From positions 1 through 22,123 of the forward strand of contig JAITVU010000416.1 in the NCBI GenBank assembly GCA_031285645.1: DNA of 22,123 nt, written 5' to 3'. The stretch comes from Oscillospiraceae bacterium. Its GTDB lineage: Bacteria > Bacillota > Clostridia > Oscillospirales > Ruminococcaceae. Made by a program: the position numbers and the translations under genes. The notes below the pieces were generated by a model. That model saw only the letters and a program-made list of their open reading frames with translations, searched no databases and was not told the origin of the DNA. This document shows positions 16,087 to 21,885 of this stretch, one piece after another. Every line of letters begins with the position of its first letter. The first letter of the stretch is position 1.

Positions 16087-16917
16087 ATGTGTAGGGCAGT
16101 GGCATTAGGGCTTCTGACGAAAAAGAACAGGGAAATCAATAAAGTGGTGCTGTTGCCGATTGCGGACATACATAAGAATCCAAATCAACCGAGAACATTT
16201 TTTGACGAGCAGGGTATTAAAGAACTGGCCGCAAGCATCGATGAAAATGGGCTTTTGCAGCCGATTACAGTGCGCCGCACAGGCAATAATTCCTATGAGC
16301 TGATCGCCGGGGAGAGGCGCACGCTGGCCTGTAAAAGCCTCGGCTATGAAAGTATTCCGGGCATTGTTGAGGAATATACGGATGAGCAGTCGGCGGTTCT
16401 GGCCCTGATAGAGAATTTACAGAGACAGGATCTCAATTATTTCGAGGAAGCGCTTGGTATCGCCCGCCTGATCAGCGAGCTAGACCTGACTCAGCAGCAA
16501 ATAAGCGAAAAGCTTGGAAAGGCGCAATCAACAGTTGCCAACAAGCTGCGCTTATTGAAGTTCCCTGCTGAAGCCCAAAAAAAAATGCTGGATTGCCAAC
16601 TGACTGAACGGCATGCGAGAGCCCTTCTGCGCCTCTGTGACAACTCCGCTCTCACTGAAGCGATTGAATACATATATGTTAACAACTTAAATGTGGGACA
16701 AACCGAAGTCTATGTCAACAGATTGCTTGAGATCACTACAGAAAAAAAGCCGCCGACAAAGTTGTTTGTCATGAAAGATATGAGGCTGTTTACAAATTCC
16801 ATTAACAAAGCCGTTTCACTCCTCAATTCAGCGGGAATTCCCGCGGTCAGTCAAAAGTGGGAGACGGCTGACAGTGTGGAGTATCAGATCAGTATACCAA
16901 AAGGAAAGTTTCGATAA
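16087..16917 (+). CDS. noc: Nucleoid occlusion protein Noc (ParB family)
   Basis: A 276-aa ParB-family protein placed between rsmG and parA, exactly where Noc lies in Bacillus. Noc binds specific DNA sites and the membrane and keeps the division ring off the nucleoid. The ParB/Srx domain has NPNQPR (31-36) and GERR (75-78), then LIENLQRQDLN and the HTH LTQQQISEKLGKAQSTVANK. The CTP-binding box reads GERRTLA, not the usual GERRxRA. The N-terminal VALGLLTKK could be the short membrane-binding helix known from Noc (inference). The ATG at 16087 has no good Shine-Dalgarno; a GTG at 16099 is an alternative. ParB proper is the second paralogue at 18073. Confidence 0.88.
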   Translation: MCRAVALGLLTKKNREINKVVLLPIADIHKNPNQPRTFFDEQGIKELAASIDENGLLQPITVRRTGNNSYELIAGERRTLACKSLGYESIPGIVEEYTDEQSAVLALIENLQRQDLNYFEEALGIARLISELDLTQQQISEKLGKAQSTVANKLRLLKFPAEAQKKMLDCQLTERHARALLRLCDNSALTEAIEYIYVNNLNVGQTEVYVNRLLEITTEKKPPTKLFVMKDMRLFTNSINKAVSLLNSAGIPAVSQKWETADSVEYQISIPKGKFR

Positions 16918-17045
16918 GACGATAAAGCAACATGAATAACTTAATCACAGATGAGAAAAGGGGTTCGCTATTCGATAAATATGATAAAAGTGCTTAAAAA
17001 GACTATTCCCTGTAAAGGGTTTAGAATATGTTTCCTGTGCTGATT

Positions 17046-17080
17046 GCAAAAACAACCGCCAAAGGCGGTTGTTTTTGCTT
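17046..17080 (+). terminator. Rho-independent terminator after noc
   Basis: A perfect 15-bp stem, GCAAAAACAACCGCC (17046-17060) and GGCGGTTGTTTTTGC (17064-17078), loop AAA. The T-run lies in the 3' arm. It separates noc from parAB. Confidence 0.78.
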
Positions 17081-17136
17081 TCACGCTTGCCGCGATTGAC
17101 ACGTGCCCCCTTTTTTATTAACCCCGATAAGAGCCT

Positions 17137-17160
17137 TCAATGTTCCACATGGAACATTGA
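17137..17160. promoter_or_regulatory. parS: parS-like palindrome upstream of parA
   Basis: A perfect 24-bp palindrome with the core TGTTCCACATGGAACA at 17141-17156. Its left half matches the B. subtilis parS half-site (TGTTNCAC), and the symmetry is complete. ParB or Noc is the likely ligand, ParB more so. Its right edge overlaps the predicted -35 of parA. Confidence 0.75.
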
Positions 17161-17185
17161 TTTTGGCGCATATATAGTCTATAAT
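17157..17185 (+). promoter_or_regulatory. Predicted parAB promoter
   Basis: -35 TTGATT (17157-17162), 17-nt spacer, perfect -10 TATAAT (17180-17185). The -35 shares four bases with the parS-like palindrome, so binding there should interfere with RNA polymerase. Confidence 0.68.
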
Positions 17186-17205
17186 ATTAACACTGGGGAA
17201 CAAAC

Positions 17206-17265
17206 ATGAAAAATGCTAAAGTGCCGGTAGAACTGAGCGTTTTAACTCTTGGGTTTGTGACTTAA
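17206..17265 (+). CDS. Possible 19-aa leader peptide before parA
   Basis: An ATG with GGGGA 7 nt upstream opens a 19-codon ORF (MKNAKVPVELSVLTLGFVT) ending 25 bp before parA, on the same predicted transcript. I know no family for it. The Shine-Dalgarno here is better placed than that of parA, so it may be a translated leader, but chance is quite possible for so short a frame. Confidence 0.25.
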   Translation: MKNAKVPVELSVLTLGFVT

Positions 17266-17290
17266 AATAGAAAGGCGGACAACCCTATTT

Positions 17291-18070
17291 ATGAGTAAAA
17301 TTGTAGCCGTGGCCAATCAAAAAGGCGGGGTGGGAAAGACAACGACAGCAATCAACCTGGCAGCAGAACTGGGGGAAATGGGGCTTAAAATCCTCATGGT
17401 AGACATCGATCCCCAGGGAAACGCGACAAGCGGGCTAGGAATCAATAAAAGAGAAATCCGGGGCTCTACGTATAATTTGCTGATTGCGAATGAGAAAATA
17501 GAGGATATACGCATCAGGACGCAGTTTAAAAATCTCGATATATTGCCGTCAAATATTGACCTTGCGGGCGTTGAGATTGAGCTTGTTGAGATGAGCGAAA
17601 GGACATACCGACTCAAACAATCACTGGCGCCGATAAAGGAGCAATATGATTTTATATTTATTGATTGCCCGCCCTCGCTGGGTTTGATTACACTCAATGC
17701 GTTCTCCGCAGCAAACAGTGTATTGGTGCCGATTCAATGTGAGTATTACGCCCTGGAAGGCTTATCGCAATTAATGTCAACTATTCGACAGGTCAAACGC
17801 ATGTACAACCCGAATATTGAGCTTGAAGGTGTTTTGCTCACAATGTTTGATTCCAGACTTAACTTGACCTTACAGGTAACGGAAGAAGTTAAAAAATATT
17901 TCAAAGACGATATGTTTAAAAGCGTGATTCCCAGAAATGTACGTTTATACGAAGCGCCGAGTTTTGTCCAGCCCATCCAATATTACGATCACAGTTCAAA
18001 AGGATCGGAGGCATACGGCAAGCTGGCAAAGGAATTTCTGCGCAACAATAAAGAGAAGAAAGGGGCATAG
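17291..18070 (+). CDS. parA: Chromosome partitioning ATPase ParA (Soj)
   Basis: ParA/Soj (259 aa) is a deviant Walker ATPase that binds DNA as an ATP dimer; with ParB it moves origins apart, and in B. subtilis it also affects DnaA. The deviant P-loop is KGGVGKTTTAINLA at residues 11-24, Walker A' region VDIDPQGNATSGLG is at about 38-51, and the FIDCPPSLGLIT block follows. The length is that of chromosomal Soj, with no N-terminal HTH as in plasmid ParA. The Shine-Dalgarno AAAGGCGGA is imperfect and distant. parB follows after 2 bp. Confidence 0.96.
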   Translation: MSKIVAVANQKGGVGKTTTAINLAAELGEMGLKILMVDIDPQGNATSGLGINKREIRGSTYNLLIANEKIEDIRIRTQFKNLDILPSNIDLAGVEIELVEMSERTYRLKQSLAPIKEQYDFIFIDCPPSLGLITLNAFSAANSVLVPIQCEYYALEGLSQLMSTIRQVKRMYNPNIELEGVLLTMFDSRLNLTLQVTEEVKKYFKDDMFKSVIPRNVRLYEAPSFVQPIQYYDHSSKGSEAYGKLAKEFLRNNKEKKGA

Positions 18071-18072
18071 GA

Positions 18073-18957
18073 ATGGCGACAAAGAGAATGGGATTGGGCA
18101 AGGGGCTTGACGCTCTTTTTATCGACAACAGCACCGACGACGGCGCGATCACAAGCCTCAAAATAACGCAGATAGAGCCTAATAAAAGCCAGCCGCGCGC
18201 CGAATTCGACGAAGGGGCTTTGCGCGAGCTGGCCGATTCCATCAGGGAACACGGCATTATACAGCCCCTTGTGGTGCGCGCATTGGATCACGGCGGGTAT
18301 CAGATTGTCGCCGGAGAGCGGCGGTGGCGTGCGGCCAGGATGGCCGGCCTCACGGAGGTTCCCGTTGTTATCCGCGAGCTTGACGACACGCAGACATTGG
18401 AAATCGCCATCATCGAAAACCTGCAGCGTGAGGATCTCAACGCGGTTGAGCTGGCCAACGGCTACAAAGTGCTGATAGAGAAATACGGCATGACGCAGGA
18501 GCAGGTCGCGGACAAGCTCGGAAAATCGCGTCCCGTCATCGCCAATACCATTCGACTGCTGTCGCTGCCCGAAACGGTGCTTGAGAACATAAAGAACGGG
18601 AAGATATCAAGAGGTCACGCCAAAGCGCTTCTGTCGCTTGAGGATACGGCGCTGATTGAGGAAACAGCGAAAAAAGTCATTGAGGATAAGATTTTAGTCA
18701 GGGACATTGAGAAAATGGCCAAAACCATAAAATCGGGCACAATCGATAACAACACGAAAAACAACGCGCGCGCCGCGGCGGATCCCGTATGGGGAGACAG
18801 CTATTACAAGGAGATGGAACTGGCGCTGAAAACGGAGCTCGGGCGCAAAGTCAGTATTGTGAACCAGGGCAGGAAATCGACGATTACCCTTGAGTTCTAC
18901 TCCAACGAGGAGCTGGCCGACATTGCGGCGCGCCTGACCAACGCACAAAAAGACTGA
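18073..18957 (+). CDS. parB: Chromosome partitioning protein ParB (Spo0J)
   Basis: ParB/Spo0J (294 aa) is a CTPase clamp that loads at parS and recruits ParA and SMC. The N terminus MATKRMGLGKGLDALF is the ParA-stimulating motif typical of chromosomal ParB. NKSQPRAEFD and AGERRWRAARMAG form the CTP-binding pocket. IENLQREDLNAVE and the HTH MTQEQVADKLGKSRPVIAN follow, and the C-terminal dimerisation domain ends the protein. All key residues are in place, in contrast to the Noc paralogue. AAAGGGG serves as Shine-Dalgarno across the parA stop; the 2-bp gap suggests coupling. Confidence 0.96.
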   Translation: MATKRMGLGKGLDALFIDNSTDDGAITSLKITQIEPNKSQPRAEFDEGALRELADSIREHGIIQPLVVRALDHGGYQIVAGERRWRAARMAGLTEVPVVIRELDDTQTLEIAIIENLQREDLNAVELANGYKVLIEKYGMTQEQVADKLGKSRPVIANTIRLLSLPETVLENIKNGKISRGHAKALLSLEDTALIEETAKKVIEDKILVRDIEKMAKTIKSGTIDNNTKNNARAAADPVWGDSYYKEMELALKTELGRKVSIVNQGRKSTITLEFYSNEELADIAARLTNAQKD

Positions 18958-19003
18958 CGATTGTCGGCCACGGGACAAGAAAAGGAATATATTTGGAGGG
19001 CCT

Positions 19004-19789
19004 ATGCTTTTTACAAAGGATATGGTCGCGTTTGATTACGACTGCGACTCGGCGCAGCGGCTTAAAATATCGGCCGCTATGCGCTATATGCAGCAGACCT
19101 CGGCCGAACACCTCAATCACCTGGGCCTGCCGTATGAAAAGCTGTACAGGGAGAACATGGTGTTTTTGCTGTCTAAAAGCTGCATCAAGATATTTGACAT
19201 GCCGGTCGCGGGGGAGGAGATCGTGGTTGGAACGGCCGCCGTCGCGACAAGGGGCGCGCGCTTTGTGAGGGAATTCGTAATCGATGATCCCAAAGGCAAC
19301 AGGATGCTTTCCGCGTTTACGCTCTGGATCCTTGTCGATCCGAATACAAGGCGGATTTTGCGTCCCCAAAGCTTTCCCTATGATCTCACATTTCAGCAGG
19401 AAGCCGCGACTCAGGGCGAGATCGCCGATATTGCCCTACCAAAAGATGCCGACCCGGATATTGGTGTTTTAACCGATCTCAGTATTCGCTATTCCCACAT
19501 TGACTGCAACGGCCATGTCAACAACAGCTTTTACGCCGATTTCGTCTGTGACGCGCTGCCGGTTGAGAGCCTTTTGTCCAAAGGTCTCGACACCATTGTG
19601 CTGAGTTATCACAACGAGGCAAAGTGGGGCGACGTCATCACGATGAGGACAAACGCGCAATCCGGAAACGGGTACTATGTTCGGGGCGGCAAAAAGGACG
19701 GCAGCCCTTGCTTCGAGGCTCTGGCGGTGCTTAAGGAATCGGCCGCGGAAAGGGAAGTAAAACGATGGATTTCAACAAAGGCGTATTAA
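19004..19789 (+). CDS. Acyl-ACP thioesterase (FatA/FatB-like)
   Basis: A 261-aa protein with the tandem hot-dog layout of acyl-ACP thioesterases. The N-terminal hot-dog starts MLFTKDMVAFDYDCD and contains AMRYMQQTSAEHLNHLGLPY; the second carries YSHIDCNGHVNN (163-174) with the catalytic Asn169 and His171. Such enzymes release free fatty acids from acyl carrier protein in the cytoplasm; chain-length preference is not readable. A strong GGAGG precedes the ATG at 19004, 46 bp after parB. The 3' end overlaps the next gene by 25 bp. It is not part of the conserved oriC set, so it marks the end of that block. Confidence 0.9.
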   Translation: MLFTKDMVAFDYDCDSAQRLKISAAMRYMQQTSAEHLNHLGLPYEKLYRENMVFLLSKSCIKIFDMPVAGEEIVVGTAAVATRGARFVREFVIDDPKGNRMLSAFTLWILVDPNTRRILRPQSFPYDLTFQQEAATQGEIADIALPKDADPDIGVLTDLSIRYSHIDCNGHVNNSFYADFVCDALPVESLLSKGLDTIVLSYHNEAKWGDVITMRTNAQSGNGYYVRGGKKDGSPCFEALAVLKESAAEREVKRWISTKAY

Positions 19790-20685
19790 AAGCGTTGGGA
19801 GAGTTCCCTGATAAGCCGGACCCGGCGTTTGAGGTTACGGCAAGTGAGGACCAAGACACCTATACAAGGCAGACTGTTGAATACAACGTCGAGGCGGGGG
19901 AACGGATTAAAGCCTATCTTTTAATCCCGAAACGCTTAAAAGCGACAAACCCGGCCATTCTCGCGGCGCATCAGCATGCCGGGCAGTATCATTTGGGCAA
20001 ATCGGAAGTGGTCGGCATGGCGGGGGACCCGATGTACGCCTACGGCGTCGATTTGGTTAAGCGCGGCTATGTGGTGCTGGCCCCGGATCACCTCGCCTTT
20101 GAGGAGCGCATTGATCCCTTTTTTGACGAGGAGAAGGGCGCGTGCGAGCGGTATGAATTTGTCAGGCGCATTGCCGGGGGAAGCTGTTTGCAGACAAAGT
20201 ATTTGCATGACTTATCCGTCGCCGTCGATGTGCTTGAGGCGCTCCCTGGCGTCGATCAGGACCGCATCGGCGTTGTCGGCCATTCCCTGGGCGGCCAGGA
20301 GGCGACATGGCTGATGTGGTACGACAAGCGTATCGCGGCGGCGGTGTCGTCCTGCGGCATCGGCCAGATCGACACAATTTTCAGGGATCATATCCTGCAT
20401 AACTATGCGCTGTATGTGCCCGGATTCAGCAAGTGCGGCGACATCAGCGACCTTGTGCGCCACATCGCCCCGCGCCCGTTTTTTATGACAAACGGGCTTC
20501 ACGACACGCAGCTTTTCCCTGTTGACGGCGTTAAGACCATCGCCGAAAAAGCGCGGGAAAGATACGCCGAACTGGGCGCGGCCCAAAACTTCCGCTCCAT
20601 TATTTTTGACGGCGGCCACATGTTTGGCGACAACGAAAAGCAGGAGGTCTACGCTTGGCTGGACGATATGCTGGCTAATCGGTAG
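19765..20685 (+). CDS. Alpha/beta hydrolase (dienelactone hydrolase/acetyl xylan esterase-like)
   Basis: A 306-aa soluble hydrolase with an intact triad in family order: nucleophile Ser174 in GHSLGG (172-177), likely acid Asp247 in NGLHDTQLFP, and His285 in DGGHMF. The oxyanion-hole region is AAHQHAGQ (67-74). The N-terminal strand region (35-55) resembles prolyl oligopeptidase/acetyl xylan esterase-like enzymes that use a small ester substrate. No signal peptide is seen. The ATG at 19765 lies 25 bp inside the thioesterase gene in another frame, with GGAAAGGGAAG before it, so the two proteins are probably made together. The substrate is unknown; an acyl ester is plausible from the pairing. 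Confidence 0.85.
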   Translation: MDFNKGVLKALGEFPDKPDPAFEVTASEDQDTYTRQTVEYNVEAGERIKAYLLIPKRLKATNPAILAAHQHAGQYHLGKSEVVGMAGDPMYAYGVDLVKRGYVVLAPDHLAFEERIDPFFDEEKGACERYEFVRRIAGGSCLQTKYLHDLSVAVDVLEALPGVDQDRIGVVGHSLGGQEATWLMWYDKRIAAAVSSCGIGQIDTIFRDHILHNYALYVPGFSKCGDISDLVRHIAPRPFFMTNGLHDTQLFPVDGVKTIAEKARERYAELGAAQNFRSIIFDGGHMFGDNEKQEVYAWLDDMLANR

Positions 20686-20718
20686 AATGGATATTGGCGA
20701 GTTTAAGCTTATGGTTTC

Positions 20719-20887
20719 TATAGCTGTATAGGTTTAAAATTGCGACGCAATTTTAAATACGCGGCAAACGCCGCGCGCCGCGAAGCGGCCTATACCTACT
20801 GCATTCGTCATATCCACGCGAAGCGTGACAGCAGGCAAAGCCTGCTGTGGTTTAAAACTGATACAGTTTTAAACCTATATGACTATA
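20719..20887. repeat. Palindromic repeat element, long modular copy
   Basis: About 169 bp bounded by the same ends as the 3792-3842 copy: left TATAGCTGTATAGGTTTAAA, right complement TATAGTCATATAGGTTTAAA. The interior is a string of small hairpins: TTTAAAATTGCG and its complement around one A (20733-20757), GCGGC-AAAC-GCCGC (20761-20774), GCCGC-GAA-GCGGC (20777-20789), CACGC-GAA-GCGTG (20815-20827), CAGCAGGC-AAA-GCCTGCTG (20829-20847), and GGTTTAAAACTG-ATA-CAGTTTTAAACC (20849-20875). The last module is almost the core of the short copy. No ORF is plausible across it. It lies in the convergent gap before the terminator. Confidence 0.75.
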
Positions 20888-20906
20888 TAAGCCCGACGGT
20901 GAAAAA

Positions 20907-20945
20907 GCCCGCACAAACATACTTGTTTGTGCGGGCCTTTTATAT
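20907..20945. terminator. Bidirectional terminator between convergent genes
   Basis: A perfect 13-bp stem, GCCCGCACAAACA (20907-20919) and TGTTTGTGCGGGC (20924-20936), loop TACT. The plus strand continues CTTTTATATTTTT; on the minus strand the stem is followed by TTTTT. It can stop transcripts from both the hydrolase gene and the XRE genes. Confidence 0.88.
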
Positions 20946-20947
20946 TT

Positions 20948-21187
20948 TTAACCCAGAAGGGAGTCGGTCGTGACGCTGAAATATTCGGCGATAACCTTTA
21001 GCTCAATATCCGACACATATCGCCGACCGCTTTCCAGTTGTTGTATCATATTCTTGCCAATATCCAGACCTCTCAACTGCAATTCGTCTGCCAAGGCTCG
21101 TTGAGATAAATTGCGTTCTTTTCTCAACGCGGCAACACGCTTGCTGCATAAATTGAGTGTTCCGTCAGCGTTTGTATTTTTAAACAT
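20948..21187 (-). CDS. Small XRE-type helix-turn-helix regulator (1)
   Basis: A 79-aa stand-alone HTH of the Cro/C1 (XRE) type. The HTH core is KRVAALRKERNLSQRALADELQLRGLDIGKNMIQQLESGRR, with a longer turn before the recognition helix than in phage Cro. The C-terminal SDIELKVIAEYFSVTTDSLLG is the usual XRE helix pair. The whole protein is just the domain, without a sensor. The Shine-Dalgarno AAAGGAGTG is strong. It lies 12 bp after XRE gene 2 and resembles gene 3 closely in its start (MFK...DG..NLC), so the two are paralogues. Target and signal are unknown. Confidence 0.85.
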   Translation of the reverse strand: MFKNTNADGTLNLCSKRVAALRKERNLSQRALADELQLRGLDIGKNMIQQLESGRRYVSDIELKVIAEYFSVTTDSLLG

Positions 21188-21199
21188 TTAACACTCCTT

Positions 21200-21454
21200 T
21201 TATTTCACGATATAATCCAAACCCCTGAAAAAACCATCAAATGAATCCATTTTATATAAATGCTTCAAGGCAAGCAAAACGCTAATACGAATACTGTATT
21301 TACCAAGCTCCATTTGAGATATAATCTCTCTACTAATTTCAAATTCCATTGATTGCAGCTTGGCGGTAAGCCGTTCCTGTGTATAACCGGCGTCGACACG
21401 AAGTCTTTTCAGGTTCCTGCCAATTGATATATCCTGTTTTAGATTGCTTGACAT
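21200..21454 (-). CDS. Small XRE-type helix-turn-helix regulator (2)
   Basis: An 84-aa stand-alone HTH. IGRNLKRLRVDAGYTQERLTAKLQSMEFEISREIISQMELGKY is the XRE core. Its C-terminal part (LLALKHLYKMDSFDGFFRGLDYIVK) departs from the common VTxDxLL ending of genes 1 and 3, so it may have a different role. AGGGGGG precedes the ATG at 21454. It is the middle gene of a three-gene minus-strand run, 66 bp after gene 3. Confidence 0.83.
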   Translation of the reverse strand: MSSNLKQDISIGRNLKRLRVDAGYTQERLTAKLQSMEFEISREIISQMELGKYSIRISVLLALKHLYKMDSFDGFFRGLDYIVK

Positions 21455-21485
21455 AAGCCCCCCTGATGAAAAGCATGATTCCTGT

Positions 21486-21520
21486 CCAGATTATCGCAGA
21501 AAAGCCAATCAATAATCTGG
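21486..21520. repeat. Inverted repeat between XRE genes 3 and 2
   Basis: Perfect 9-bp arms CCAGATTAT (21486-21494) and ATAATCTGG (21512-21520) around 17 nt, directly after the stop of XRE gene 3. No U-run follows on the minus strand. It could be a weak attenuator that sets the dose of the two downstream genes, or an operator. Confidence 0.4.
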
Positions 21521-21775
21521 CTATGCGATTGGTTTTAAAAGAGAATCGGCACTAACATTAAAAAATGTCGCCAGCATTTGCAGCTCTATCTCGGTTACGA
21601 ACCGTTCGCCAAGCTCAACTCTGCGCACAAAATGGTGGTCGACATCATACCCCTTGATTTGAAGTTCCTTAGCAAATTGTCTTTGAGACATGGGTGGTAC
21701 GGCATTTTCCCTCAAATACTTAATATTTTTACCACATAAGTTGTTCGAACCATCGGGCGCTTTAATTTTAAACAT
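21521..21775 (-). CDS. Small XRE-type helix-turn-helix regulator (3)
   Basis: An 84-aa stand-alone HTH and paralogue of gene 1. The HTH core is GKNIKYLRENAVPPMSQRQFAKELQIKGYDVDHHFVRRVELGER, followed by EIELQMLATFFNVSADSLLK. The frame is open to 21811, but I chose the ATG at 21775: GAGGG lies 4 nt before it and the product then starts MFKIKAPDGSNNLCGKN, matching gene 1 (MFKNTNADGTLNLCSKR). It is the first gene of the triplet and diverges from the SLOG gene across a 110-bp promoter region with an inverted repeat. Confidence 0.83.
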   Translation of the reverse strand: MFKIKAPDGSNNLCGKNIKYLRENAVPPMSQRQFAKELQIKGYDVDHHFVRRVELGERFVTEIELQMLATFFNVSADSLLKPIA

Positions 21776-21792
21776 AAAACCCTCATCTCGGC

Positions 21793-21861
21793 GTTGAATA
21801 GTATTTACCACATCATAATTTTACGTTATAATATGTGAAAAGATGTTTAACACTATTCAAC
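21793..21861. promoter_or_regulatory. Divergent control region with operator-like inverted repeat
   Basis: Perfect 10-bp arms GTTGAATAGT (21793-21802) and ACTATTCAAC (21852-21861) lie 49 bp apart, with partial similarity continuing inward (ATTTACCA against GTTAAACA). Between them is a plus-strand promoter: -35 TTTACC (21804-21809), 17-nt spacer, perfect -10 TATAAT (21827-21832). One arm is next to the -35, the other lies in the leader of the SLOG gene. They look like two operator copies for an XRE repressor. Confidence 0.6.
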
Positions 21862-21885
21862 ACAATGAAATTTTGGAGGGCTTAT

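Larger units (their letters stand above)
16918..17290 (+). other. noc-parA spacer
   Basis: A 373-bp stretch without a family-recognised gene. In order it holds a strong terminator (17046-17080), a parS-like palindrome (17137-17160), the predicted parA promoter (17157-17185) and a possible 19-codon leader ORF (17206-17265). I see nothing in 16918-17045. Confidence 0.6.

Noticed and set aside
16831..16844. A perfect 14-bp palindrome GCGGGAATTCCCGC inside noc, considered as a Noc-binding site
   Set aside because: The known B. subtilis Noc site is ATTTCCCGGGAAAT. The order of half-sites here is different and a single occurrence in coding DNA is weak evidence.
20740..20973. A 77-codon plus-strand frame across the repeat at 20719-20887
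   Set aside because: It is made almost wholly of the palindromic modules and the terminator and has no Shine-Dalgarno.
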